In this document: piece by piece, positions 1 through 7,248 of the stretch
Layout: each line of letters begins with the position of its first letter
How positions within the stretch are numbered: the stretch's first letter is position 1
NCBI RefSeq assembly: GCF_007830125.1
Contig: NZ_VLLG01000008.1
Coordinates: 186,001-250,000 of the forward strand
DNA: 64,000 bases
Source: Chitinophaga japonensis
GTDB taxonomy: Bacteria; Bacteroidota; Bacteroidia; Chitinophagales; Chitinophagaceae
Reading direction: 5' to 3'
Position numbers and translations under genes: made by a program
Notes under the pieces: model-generated
Databases searched by the model: none
Seen by the model: the letters and a program-made list of their open reading frames with translations, nothing else
Told to the model about the DNA's origin: nothing

Positions 1-9
1 AGCGGTATA

Positions 10-600
10 ATGGAGCAAAATCATTTATTCCCCGTATTCTTCAAACTCAACCGTTTGCAGGTGCTGGTAGTGGGCGGGGGCAACATAGGCCACGAAAAGG
101 TGAGCGCTATGTTGCAGAACAGCCCGGATGCCGGCATCACGGTGGTGGCTACCTGGTTTCTGCCGGAGCTGGAAGCGCTGGCTGCGCAGCATACCACGGT
201 AACGCTGGTGCAGAAGGAGTTCTCCTGCGGCGACCTGCTGGGAAAAGACCTGGTAGTGGCCGCCACCAACGACCGCGAGCTGAACAGGACGGTATGGGAA
301 AAGGCCAAATGCAGCAAGGTGCTGATCAATGTGGCCGATACCCCGGAGCTGTGCGACTTTTACCTGGGCTCCATTGTTCAGAAAGGTAACCTCAAGCTCG
401 CTATTTCCACTAACGGCAAATCCCCCACCATTGCCAAACGCCTCAAAGAGGTATTGCAGGAAGCCCTGCCTGACACCCTGGACGAAGTACTGCATAAGCT
501 CCAGGCCATCCGCGACCAGCTTAAAGGCGATTTTGCCGAGAAGGTAAAGCAGCTTAACAAGCTTACCGAAGTGCTGGTAAAGGACAAAACGGAACAATAG
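10..600 (+). CDS. Precorrin-2 dehydrogenase / sirohydrochlorin ferrochelatase (siroheme synthase N-terminal type)
   Basis: Predicted to oxidise precorrin-2 to sirohydrochlorin with NAD and possibly insert Fe(II), the last cytosolic steps to siroheme. The 196-residue protein begins with a Rossmann fold whose glycine-rich motif VVGGGNIG lies at residues 20-27. Next comes the family-typical LVVAATND strand, then INVADTPELCDFYLGSIVQKGNLKLAISTNGKSP-like region (about 105-140) with the STNGKSP segment that matches the Met8/SirC/CysG N-terminal domain. There is no methyltransferase (CobA) domain, so it is the stand-alone form of about 200 residues. Siroheme serves assimilatory sulfite or nitrite reductase; those genes must lie to the left or elsewhere. 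The start ATG is 10 bases from the window edge, so upstream context is unseen. Confidence in the family is high; whether the chelatase step is active is inferred. Confidence 0.88.
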   Translation: MEQNHLFPVFFKLNRLQVLVVGGGNIGHEKVSAMLQNSPDAGITVVATWFLPELEALAAQHTTVTLVQKEFSCGDLLGKDLVVAATNDRELNRTVWEKAKCSKVLINVADTPELCDFYLGSIVQKGNLKLAISTNGKSPTIAKRLKEVLQEALPDTLDEVLHKLQAIRDQLKGDFAEKVKQLNKLTEVLVKDKTEQ

Positions 601-993
601 ATCCCCCGCTTCTTACTTTTATTCACCAATCCGGCGAGTGTATGCCGTCTTGGTAATCCATATCCCGCTTAAGATATATTATAATTATTGAGATGTAATA
701 GTTTGTTCATCCCTTCCATTCCACTGTTTAGTAATGATTTTTACGTAAATGATTGTTATCCAATTAGATAACCATATTTTACGCTTTGTTTCATTCATAT
801 TATAAATAAAAATATATTTATAAATTCATCGAGAAATTAAAAAAATAAGGAGAAATTTCCTTAATTTTATGTCAGTAAATGAGGAAGTGACATCAGCAGA
901 CGATCTTAATGCCAGTTTTAGTTAGATTAAGATTATTTTAATATATCGCTGTCTTTGGAGAAGAACCAACTAGAAAAGTCATAAAACCATCCA

Positions 994-1050
994 AAAGGGA
1001 GCAGCACTATCACATGATTGCCTGACGGTAGCACCGGTGCTGCTCCCTTT
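994..1050. repeat. 14-bp perfect inverted repeat containing a 12-bp palindrome
   Basis: Arms at 994-1007 (AAAGGGAGCAGCAC) and 1037-1050 pair perfectly around a 29-nt loop. The palindrome AGCACCGGTGCT at 1030-1041 overlaps the right arm and offers an alternative fold. It is not followed by a T-run in the + direction, so it is not a standard terminator for the + strand. Confidence 0.6.
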
Positions 1051-1140
1051 AACCAGATTACAGTTCTTATATATAGCATAAAGAAAGTAGCGGTTATAGG
1101 CGGGGGGCTACTGGGCACCAGGGCAGCTAAGGCCATGTAA
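1051..1140 (+). pseudogene. Possible relic of a nucleotide-disulfide oxidoreductase (Rossmann motif only)
   Basis: Reading from 1051 to the stop at 1138-1140 gives a peptide ending KKVAVIGGGLLGTRAAKAM. This resembles the second (NAD-binding) Rossmann motif of pyridine-nucleotide disulfide oxidoreductases and NADH-dependent nitrite reductases, usually VIGGGLLGLEAAK. Only about 20 residues look related and nothing recognisable flanks them, so this is either a decayed fragment or coincidence. The siroheme gene next door would fit a lost nitrite reductase, which is inference only. Confidence 0.25.
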
Positions 1141-1245
1141 AGATCTTGACCTTGAGGCCTACCCCCGCCTTATGCCGCGCCAATTTATCACCCCACCTCT
1201 TTATCAACCAACGTCGAGATTCCCGCTTCCCTATAGTTTACCTTC

Positions 1246-1271
1246 TACCGGGCCCGAAAGGGGCCCCGGTA
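1246..1271. repeat. GC-rich hairpin with GAAA tetraloop
   Basis: TACCGGGCCC at 1246-1255, GAAA loop at 1256-1259, and a complementary arm to 1271 with two single-base bulges. It sits 55 bases before the HD-hydrolase gene. No T-run follows it, so its role as terminator or leader structure is undecided. Confidence 0.45.
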
Positions 1272-1309
1272 AAGGTGTTCGCTGTTATTATATTGCGGCC
1301 CGGATCGCT

Positions 1310-1317
1310 TATATTTG
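1310..1317 (+). promoter_or_regulatory. -7 box TATATTTG for the HD-domain gene
   Basis: Matches the Bacteroidota consensus TAnnTTTG and ends 9 bases before the ATG at 1327, implying a very short or absent leader. No TTTG is seen at the ideal distance upstream. Confidence 0.4.
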
Positions 1318-1326
1318 TAACTGAAT

Positions 1327-1992
1327 ATGGATGAAACAACATTAAAGACACATTTCATTGAAAGGACTGTTACCTATGTAAAAAGGGAGTTGACCCACGC
1401 AGAAGGCGGCCACGACTGGTGGCATATACAGCGGGTATGGCAACTGGCCCGCCATATCGGGGCCATGGAGCAGGTGGATATGCTGGTGGTAGAGCTGGGC
1501 GCCCTTTTACATGATATTGCAGACTCCAAGTTCCATAACGGAGATGAAACCGTTGGTCCTGAAAAAGCACGCCGTTTTTTGCTGCAGATAGATACCCCGG
1601 AGCCCGTGGTGCAGCACGTTGTAAATATTATTCAGCACATTTCCTTTAAAGGCGGCAATCACCGGCAGGAGTTCCACTCGCCGGAGCTGGCCGTCGTGCA
1701 GGATGCCGACCGCCTGGACGCGCTGGGCGCCATTGGCATTGCCCGCACTTTCAATTACGGCGGGTTTAAAAACCGTCCCATTTACGACCCTGCTGTCAGC
1801 CCCAACCTGCAGATGACCAAAGAGCAATACAAGCAAAGCATGGGGCCTACCATTAACCATTTTTACGAAAAGCTGCTGCTGCTGAAGGATCGTATGAACA
1901 CCCCCACCGCCAAAGCCATGGCAGAAGAGCGCCACCAGTTCATGGAGCAGTTCCTGAAACAGTTCTATGCAGAATGGGAGGGGAGGGTGTAG
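1327..1992 (+). CDS. HD-domain phosphohydrolase (YedJ-like)
   Basis: Predicted metal-dependent phosphohydrolase of 221 residues, substrate unknown. The HD-superfamily metal ligands are visible in order: GGHDWWHI (His33), LLHDIAD (His62-Asp63), the IIQHISFKGG segment around 101-110, and QDADRLDALG (about 125-134). This order and the GHDWWH and DADRLDA signatures match the YedJ-type group of small cytoplasmic HD proteins. There is no signal peptide or membrane segment. It stands alone between a gene-poor gap and a convergent thioesterase gene, so context gives no substrate. The ATG at 1327 follows a TAnnTTTG box closely. The 3' end runs into a word-repeat hairpin shared with the next gene. Confidence 0.85.
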   Translation: MDETTLKTHFIERTVTYVKRELTHAEGGHDWWHIQRVWQLARHIGAMEQVDMLVVELGALLHDIADSKFHNGDETVGPEKARRFLLQIDTPEPVVQHVVNIIQHISFKGGNHRQEFHSPELAVVQDADRLDALGAIGIARTFNYGGFKNRPIYDPAVSPNLQMTKEQYKQSMGPTINHFYEKLLLLKDRMNTPTAKAMAEERHQFMEQFLKQFYAEWEGRV

Positions 1993-1996
1993 TTAG

Positions 1997-2090
1997 AATG
2001 TAAAATGCAGAATTTTAAATGATAAATGTAAAAGGAAAGGATTCGCCAACTTTTACATTTGAAATTTTACATTTAAGATTTTACATTTTC
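1997..2090. repeat. Word-repeat hairpin (AAATGTAAA-type) between convergent genes
   Basis: The left arm, about 1997-2036, and right arm, about 2050-2090, are imperfect inverted copies made of the repeated word aatgtaaaa. The loop is about 13 nt. The right arm covers the last codons and stop of the thioesterase gene on the minus strand. It probably acts as a bidirectional terminator. A second hairpin of the same word lies at 33606-33722. Confidence 0.65.
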
Positions 2091-2603
2091 AAAGAACAGC
2101 GCCCGCAGCTCGCCGGCCTCTTCCGGTCTCATTTTGCCGCCCAGGATCAGGCGTAACTGCCGCCGTCTCAGCGCGCCGTCATATAACTTTTTTTCTTCTT
2201 CCGTATCCGGGATCACGGGCGGTACGGCCCGGGACTTGCCGTTGGGGTCCAGCGCCACAAAGGTCATAAAGGCCTCGTTGGATTTATAGCGGTACTGCTG
2301 CACCGGGTCTTCGCCCCACACGCGCATGTGCACCTCCATGGAAGTGGTGAAGGCGCGGCTCACCTGGGCCTCAATATGCACCACATTGCCCAGCCGGATA
2401 GGCGTTTCAAAGGAAATATTGTCCACAGACGCCGTTACTACCGGGGCGCTGCAATGCTTCATACAGGCCAGGGCGGCGGCAATATCCATCCAGTACATCA
2501 GCCGGCCGCCCATCAGGTTGCCGAAAGTATTGGTGTCATTGGGCAATACCAGCTCTGTCATCCGTATCAAAGAGTCCTGGGCATGTTTAGGCGTCAAGGT
2601 CAT
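2073..2603 (-). CDS. Acyl-CoA thioesterase, hotdog fold
   Basis: Predicted to hydrolyse acyl-CoA esters in the cytosol. From the ATG at 2603 the protein has 176 residues. It shows the YciA/BACH hallmarks: MTELVLPNDTNTFGNLMGGRLMYWMD-type start (the N-T-FGNLMGGRL segment with the helix MDIAAALACMKH), then VVTASVDNISFETPIRLGNVV and the second strand set ending RVWGEDP. The frame stays open 14 codons further upstream. However, a TATGTTTG promoter box on the minus strand at 2641-2634 lies inside that extension, which argues for the start at 2603. The last few codons (ENVKS) come from a word-repeat hairpin shared with the convergent HD gene. The thioesterase family is clear; chain-length preference cannot be read. 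Confidence 0.87.
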   Translation of the reverse strand: MTLTPKHAQDSLIRMTELVLPNDTNTFGNLMGGRLMYWMDIAAALACMKHCSAPVVTASVDNISFETPIRLGNVVHIEAQVSRAFTTSMEVHMRVWGEDPVQQYRYKSNEAFMTFVALDPNGKSRAVPPVIPDTEEEKKLYDGALRRRQLRLILGGKMRPEEAGELRALFFENVKS

Positions 2604-2633
2604 ATACGCTAAAATATAATAAATTTCCGGGCG

Positions 2634-2641
2634 CAAACATA
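2634..2641 (-). promoter_or_regulatory. -7 box TATGTTTG for the thioesterase gene
   Basis: On the minus strand, a TAnnTTTG match about 30 bases before the ATG at 2603. It decides the start, since the longer open frame (to 2645) would contain its own promoter box. Confidence 0.45.
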
Positions 2642-2726
2642 CCAAAATCCGGGGGGTAATTCACATTATCTGGATAATTAATCCGGGTAATCGGCCCCTG
2701 TGTGCAGGATGGTAAAAATTTTGTGT

Positions 2727-2734
2727 TAACTTTG
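2727..2734 (+). promoter_or_regulatory. -7 box TAACTTTG for pyrG
   Basis: TAnnTTTG match followed by a leader of roughly 100 bases before the pyrG ATG. A leader of that length leaves room for post-transcriptional control, but no named riboswitch was recognised in it. Confidence 0.4.
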
Positions 2735-2841
2735 CCTGACCTTCGGAAGTAATTCTTCATTTGATTGATAGGAACAGGTTACACCAAACATAGTCCGGCG
2801 CTTCCTATATAGGTCAGGTATCTTTTCAGAACTTAGTTTTT

Positions 2842-4500
2842 ATGGCAAAATATATCTTCGTTACGGGAGGTGTTACTTCCTCATTGGGTAAAGGAATTAT
2901 AGCCGCCTCGCTGGCTAAACTATTGCAGGCGCGCGGCTTAAGGGTGACAATTCAGAAATTTGATCCATATATCAACGTGGATCCCGGAACATTAAACCCT
3001 TATGAGCACGGGGAATGTTACGTAACCGAAGATGGCGCCGAAACCGACCTGGACCTTGGACACTACGAACGCTTTCTCAACACGCCTACCTCGCAGGCCA
3101 ACAACGTGACCACCGGCCGTATTTACCAGACGGTGATCAACAAGGAGCGGGAAGGGGCCTACCTCGGCAAGACCGTACAGGTGATCCCGCACATTACAGA
3201 TGAGATCAAACGCCGCATCCTGCTGCTGGGCAAGGACGGCAGGTACGATATCGTGATCACGGAGCTGGGCGGCACCGTGGGCGATATTGAGTCCCTCCCT
3301 TATATAGAGGCCGTGCGCCAGTTGCAGTGGGAGCTGGGTGAGGAGGACTGCCTGGTGGTGCATCTCACGCTGATCCCCTACCTGCGTGCCGCTAAAGAAT
3401 TGAAAACCAAGCCTACGCAGCACTCCGTAAGGCTGCTGAGCGAAAACGGCGTGCATCCCGATATCATTGTATGCCGCACGGAAGAGCCCATGTACCGCGA
3501 TCTGAAAAAGAAGATCGCCCTGTTCTGTAACGTGCAGGTAGACGCGGTGATAGAGGCCAATGACGTAGGCACCATTTATGAAGTGCCCCTGGAAATGATG
3601 CGGGAAAAGCTGGACGTGATCTGCCTGCGCAAGTTGAACCTGCCCGTGGAAAAAGAGCCGGAGCTGGTAAAATGGCGGGAGTTCCTGGACAAATTGAAGT
3701 ATCCCAAATCCAAGGTAACCATCGGCTTAATAGGCAAGTACGTGGAGCTGCAGGATGCCTACAAATCCATCCTGGAGTCTTTTATACATGCCGGTGCACT
3801 GAACGAATGTAAAGTAGTGGTGCAAAACCTTCACTCTGAACATATTACGCCGGAGAATGTATGCGACAAGCTCAAGAACCTGGACGGCCTGCTGGTAGCG
3901 CCCGGTTTCGGCCATCGTGGCATTGAGGGCAAGATCACGGCCATCCGCTACGCCCGTGAGAATAACCTGCCTTTCTTCGGTATTTGCCTGGGGATGCAGA
4001 TGGCGGTGGTTGAGTATGCCCGCAACGTAATGAACTGGAAGGATGCCCATTCCACCGAAATGAATCCCGAAACCGCTCACCCGGTGATAGGGTTGATGGA
4101 AGAGCAGAAAAAGATCACGGCCAAGGGCGGCACCATGCGCCTGGGCGCCTATACCTGCGAGCTGAAGCCCGGCTCCCGTGCTGCGCAGATATACGGCAGC
4201 ACCCTGATCAGCGAACGGCACCGCCACCGCTATGAATTTAATAATGAATACCAGGCCGATTTCGAGAACGCCGGGCTGGTCACCTCCGGCCGCAACCCGG
4301 AAAGCACCCTGGTGGAAATGATAGAACTGCCTGAGCATCCGTTCTTTGTGGGCTGCCAGTTCCACCCCGAGCTGAAAAGCACCGTGGAAAGGCCCGCTCC
4401 CCTCTTTGTACATTTTATTGCCGCCGCCAAGCAATACGCGGAAGGCAAGAACGGAAAGGTGAAAACAGCGGAGGAAAAGAAGATTGTGCACCACGACTGA
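2842..4500 (+). CDS. pyrG: CTP synthase
   Basis: Makes CTP from UTP, ATP and glutamine, the last step of de novo pyrimidine nucleotide synthesis. The 552 residues match the usual length of about 545. The N-terminal synthetase domain opens with the P-loop-like FVTGGVTSSLGKGI (about 6-19) and carries GTVGDIES and the KTKPTQHSV region. The C-terminal class I glutamine amidotransferase domain has the nucleophile in FGICLGMQ (Cys382), and the His and Glu of the triad in CQFHPEL (about 504-510). It has its own promoter and about 100 bases of leader. yidC follows 147 bases downstream beyond a word-repeat hairpin, so the two are probably not tightly co-transcribed. The identification is secure. Confidence 0.97.
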   Translation: MAKYIFVTGGVTSSLGKGIIAASLAKLLQARGLRVTIQKFDPYINVDPGTLNPYEHGECYVTEDGAETDLDLGHYERFLNTPTSQANNVTTGRIYQTVINKEREGAYLGKTVQVIPHITDEIKRRILLLGKDGRYDIVITELGGTVGDIESLPYIEAVRQLQWELGEEDCLVVHLTLIPYLRAAKELKTKPTQHSVRLLSENGVHPDIIVCRTEEPMYRDLKKKIALFCNVQVDAVIEANDVGTIYEVPLEMMREKLDVICLRKLNLPVEKEPELVKWREFLDKLKYPKSKVTIGLIGKYVELQDAYKSILESFIHAGALNECKVVVQNLHSEHITPENVCDKLKNLDGLLVAPGFGHRGIEGKITAIRYARENNLPFFGICLGMQMAVVEYARNVMNWKDAHSTEMNPETAHPVIGLMEEQKKITAKGGTMRLGAYTCELKPGSRAAQIYGSTLISERHRHRYEFNNEYQADFENAGLVTSGRNPESTLVEMIELPEHPFFVGCQFHPELKSTVERPAPLFVHFIAAAKQYAEGKNGKVKTAEEKKIVHHD

Positions 4501-4512
4501 CCCTGATGTACC

Positions 4513-4601
4513 GGTGTGCTGATATGCTGATGCGCTAATGGATTGGAGCGATTTATTCGTTGCATTTTCATTAACACATCAGCATATTAGCATATTAGCA
4601 C
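4513..4601. repeat. Word-repeat hairpin (GCTGATATGCTGATG-type)
   Basis: Left arm 4513-4541 and right arm 4569-4601 are built from the word gctratat repeated about three to four times in opposite orientations, with a loop of about 27 nt. It sits between pyrG and yidC and probably terminates pyrG transcription. Confidence 0.6.
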
Positions 4602-4611
4602 ATTTTTACCG

Positions 4612-4619
4612 TACCTTTG
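4612..4619 (+). promoter_or_regulatory. -7 box TACCTTTG for yidC
   Basis: TAnnTTTG match 28 bases before the yidC ATG, directly after the word-repeat hairpin. A degenerate TTAG stands near the expected upstream element position. Confidence 0.45.
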
Positions 4620-4647
4620 CTCCCTAAATTTTAATAGTATTTCATTC

Positions 4648-6492
4648 ATGGACAGAAACTCGGTCATTGGTTTTATCCTGTTAGGTGTACTGCTGGTAGG
4701 GTATATTGTTTTTAACCAGAAACAGCAGGCAACCGCCCTGAAGGAAAAGGCCCGGCAGGATTCCATTGCCAACCTGAACAAACCGAAGACATTTACCGAT
4801 ACCAGCGGCCAGGTGGCCAGCCAGCCCGACTCTGCGCAACTGGCAGGCGAGTATGGCGCTTTTGCCGGTGGCGCTACCGGTACGGAGCAGGATATTACGC
4901 TGGAAAATGAGCTGGTGAAGATCGTTTTCACCAACAAAGGCGGCCAGCCCCAGACGGTACAGTTGAAATCCTTTAAAACTTCCGGCGGCGACTCCCTGAT
5001 GCTGGTAAAAGGCTCCTTTAACCGCCTGTCCCTGCAGATACCGGTCAATAATCATATATTAAATACCGCTGACCTGTATTTTACCGCCAGCCCGGTAAAA
5101 AAGGAAGCAGACGGCGGCCAGACCCTGCGTTACCGCCTGCCCGTAAACGGCCAGGCAGACGCTTACCTGGAATTTGTATATACACTGAAACCCGGCAAAT
5201 ACGTGGTGGATTACACCATCCACGCCGTAGGCCTGGAAAATGTATTGCCGGCATCGCAAAACACCCTGGCCCTGCAGTGGAACTGGGAACAGCACCGGCA
5301 GGAGCTGGATATGGAGAACGAGCGGCTCAATAACCAGGTGCATTACAACCTGGTGGAGGACGACAAGCACGATTACTTCACCCTGCAGCGCACCAGCCAT
5401 GAAAAGCTGGACAGCAAAGTGGAGTGGCTGAGCGTAAAGCAGCAGTTCTTCAATACCACCTTTATTGCACGGAAAGAGCCGCTGGCTGGCGCCGATATCA
5501 ATACCAAAGTGCCGGAGAGCGGCAATATTGTAGGGCAGACCTTTACCGTAATGGAAATTCCCTACACCCACACCCACAACTTTACTTACCCGCTGGAGAT
5601 CTATTATGGTCCCAACCACTATAAAACACTGAAATCCTTTGGCATTGGCCTGGAGAACATCATTCCGCTGGGCTCCGGTATTTTCGCCTTCGTGAAGTAT
5701 GTGAACAAGTGGATCATCATCCCCGTGTTCAACTTCCTGAGCGGTTTTATCGGCAATTACGGCATTATCATTATCCTGCTCACCGTCTTTATCCGCCTTA
5801 TCATCGCTCCGTTTACCTACCAGAGCTATGTGTCCCAGGCTAAAATGAAGGTGCTGAAGCCGGAGCTGGATGAGCTGCGCGCCAAGTACGGCGACGACCA
5901 GCAGGCTTTTGGCATGGAGCAGATGAAGCTGTTCAAGAGCGCAGGCGTGAACCCCCTGGGAGGCTGCCTGCCCGCCCTGCTGCAATTGCCCATCCTGGTA
6001 GCCATGTACAGCTTCTTCCCGTCTTCCATTGAGTTGCGGCAGGAGAGCTTCCTGTGGGCCAAGGATCTTTCCACCTACGATTCCATCCTGAACCTGCCGT
6101 TCACCATACCATTTTACGGCAACCACGTGAGCCTGTTCACCCTGCTCATGACCGCCACCAGCCTGGTGCTGGCCTTTTATAACAGGGGCATGACGGACCA
6201 GAGCAACCCGGTGATGAAGTACATGCCGTACATTTTCCCGGTAATGCTGCTGGGAATCTTCAACCGTACGGCCGCCGCCCTTACCTTCTACTATTTCCTG
6301 TCCAACGTGATCAGTATTCTGCTGCAATGGGTGCTGCAGACCTTTGTGATCAACCACGACAAGATCCACGCAAGGATACAGGAGAACAAGAAAAAGCCGG
6401 TATCCAGGTCCAAGTGGCAGGAGCGGCTGGAGGAAATGCAGAAGCGCCAGCAGTCCATGCAGCAACCGCGTACGTCTTCCAAGAAGAAGTAG
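4648..6492 (+). CDS. yidC: Membrane protein insertase YidC
   Basis: Inserts and folds inner-membrane proteins, alone or with SecYEG. The 614-residue Gram-negative form has an N-terminal membrane anchor (residues about 7-22, VIGFILLGVLLVGYIVF). A large periplasmic domain follows to about 340. The conserved five-helix core then begins near residue 345 (GIFAFVKYVNKWIIIPVFNF). It carries the hallmark segment GGCLPALLQLPILVAMYSFF and ends in a basic, lysine-rich tail from about 575. In many bacteria yidC lies in the rpmH-rnpA cluster; here it follows pyrG, an arrangement I associate with Bacteroidota. The gene ends in a short word repeat. The identification is firm. Confidence 0.96.
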   Translation: MDRNSVIGFILLGVLLVGYIVFNQKQQATALKEKARQDSIANLNKPKTFTDTSGQVASQPDSAQLAGEYGAFAGGATGTEQDITLENELVKIVFTNKGGQPQTVQLKSFKTSGGDSLMLVKGSFNRLSLQIPVNNHILNTADLYFTASPVKKEADGGQTLRYRLPVNGQADAYLEFVYTLKPGKYVVDYTIHAVGLENVLPASQNTLALQWNWEQHRQELDMENERLNNQVHYNLVEDDKHDYFTLQRTSHEKLDSKVEWLSVKQQFFNTTFIARKEPLAGADINTKVPESGNIVGQTFTVMEIPYTHTHNFTYPLEIYYGPNHYKTLKSFGIGLENIIPLGSGIFAFVKYVNKWIIIPVFNFLSGFIGNYGIIIILLTVFIRLIIAPFTYQSYVSQAKMKVLKPELDELRAKYGDDQQAFGMEQMKLFKSAGVNPLGGCLPALLQLPILVAMYSFFPSSIELRQESFLWAKDLSTYDSILNLPFTIPFYGNHVSLFTLLMTATSLVLAFYNRGMTDQSNPVMKYMPYIFPVMLLGIFNRTAAALTFYYFLSNVISILLQWVLQTFVINHDKIHARIQENKKKPVSRSKWQERLEEMQKRQQSMQQPRTSSKKK

Positions 6493-6537
6493 GAAGTATG
6501 CAGTAGGAGGTAGGAAGTAATAGCTTTTTTTATTACT
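6487..6537. repeat. Short word repeat with weak hairpin (GTAGGAAGTA-type)
   Basis: Three to four copies of a gtaggaagta-like word directly follow the yidC stop. Then comes an 8-bp inverted repeat AAGTAATA/TATTACTT enclosing a T-rich loop. It is a reduced member of the word-hairpin class, possibly a terminator. Confidence 0.4.
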
Positions 6538-6569
6538 TTTAACATTATCTCCTATACGTACACAAGGGT

Positions 6570-7172
6570 ATGCAGAAAATTCCACATAGTGCAAGTGAAC
6601 CTGAACTGTTGCGCCTGATCGCTGCCGGGGACCAGCATGCATACCGCCTTATCTTTGAACGCTACTGGGATGCCGTTTACTCCACGGCCCTGCTCCTCAC
6701 TAAATCTGCCGCCCTTGCAGAGGACATTGCACAGGATGTATTTACCGTGCTTTGGGAAAAAAGGGCCGGCCTGGGAGAAGTGAGCCGGCTGGAAGGCTTT
6801 CTCTTCATTACTGCCCGCAACCTGGTTTATACCCGTTTCCGCAAGCTGGCCAGCAGCCAGGAGTACCGGCAGTATATCCTGCATTGCTTCCCGGATACCG
6901 CCGGCGCCGGGGCCGATGAAAAGGCCGAGCTCAAAGAGCTGGAGCAAACCATCCTGCGCACCATACAGCAGTTGCCTCCCCAGCAGCAGAAGGCCTTCCG
7001 GCTCAGCCGTTTCCAGGGCATGCGCCATGAGGAAATCGCAACGGCCATGGGCGTATCCCGTATTACCATTAAAAGTTATATCGTACAGGCCATTGCCGCC
7101 CTGCGCAAAGCGCTGGCCAACCATCCCTCTGAAGCGCTCATCCTCCTTTGGGCGCTGTCTTTCCTGCAGTAA
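6570..7172 (+). CDS. ECF RNA polymerase sigma factor, FecI-like
   Basis: An extracytoplasmic-function sigma factor of 200 residues, expected to direct RNA polymerase to the adjacent SusC/SusD genes when released by its anti-sigma partner. Region 2 spans about 10-85, with the core-binding segment AEDIAQDVFTVLWEKR and the -10-reading helix LEGFLFITARNLVYTRFRK. Region 4 lies at about 130-185, with the helix-turn-helix QGMRHEEIATAMGVSRITIKSYI. The FecR-type gene starts 76 bases downstream and SusC follows that, the usual Bacteroidota order sigma, anti-sigma, SusC, SusD. This pattern implies that substrate or contact at the outer membrane controls the locus (inference from family). Confidence 0.92.
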   Translation: MQKIPHSASEPELLRLIAAGDQHAYRLIFERYWDAVYSTALLLTKSAALAEDIAQDVFTVLWEKRAGLGEVSRLEGFLFITARNLVYTRFRKLASSQEYRQYILHCFPDTAGAGADEKAELKELEQTILRTIQQLPPQQQKAFRLSRFQGMRHEEIATAMGVSRITIKSYIVQAIAALRKALANHPSEALILLWALSFLQ

Positions 7173-7248
7173 ATTTTTTTTTTTGAAACCGGCACCTCCC
7201 TGTAAGCAGGTTGTGCGTCTTTATAATGTCACCGGCCTCCTGGGCCAC

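Larger units (their letters stand above)
601..1326. other. Gene-poor AT-rich gap with inverted repeats and a possible gene relic
   Basis: No convincing intact gene. The left part (about 640-960) is strongly AT-rich. It holds a small inverted repeat TAAGGA-6-TCCTTA at 846-863 and an 18-codon open frame at 869-925 that cannot be judged. A strong hairpin lies at 994-1050 and a GAAA-capped GC hairpin at 1246-1271. Between them, 1051-1140 encodes a short open stretch ending in a dinucleotide-binding-like motif and a stop codon (see findings). Confidence 0.6.

Noticed and set aside
869..925. An 18-codon frame (MSVNEEVTSADDLNASFS) preceded by AAGGAG.
   Set aside because: Too short to judge; no cysteine, no processing motif and no nearby biosynthetic genes. 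It could be a chance frame in AT-rich DNA.
933..1136. A 67-codon minus-strand open frame in the gap after siroheme synthase.
   Set aside because: Low complexity and no similarity. It is the antisense of the possible Rossmann relic rather than a gene.
5059..6642. A 527-codon open frame on the minus strand across yidC and the sigma gene start.
   Set aside because: It is antisense to a clear YidC coding sequence. Its translation is rich in His, Gln and Val with no recognisable domain, which is typical of a GC-biased shadow frame.
6916..7248. The 111-codon extension of the FecR frame upstream of 7249.
   Set aside because: It overlaps the sigma gene in another frame and its translation is Ser/Pro/Arg-rich shadow sequence.
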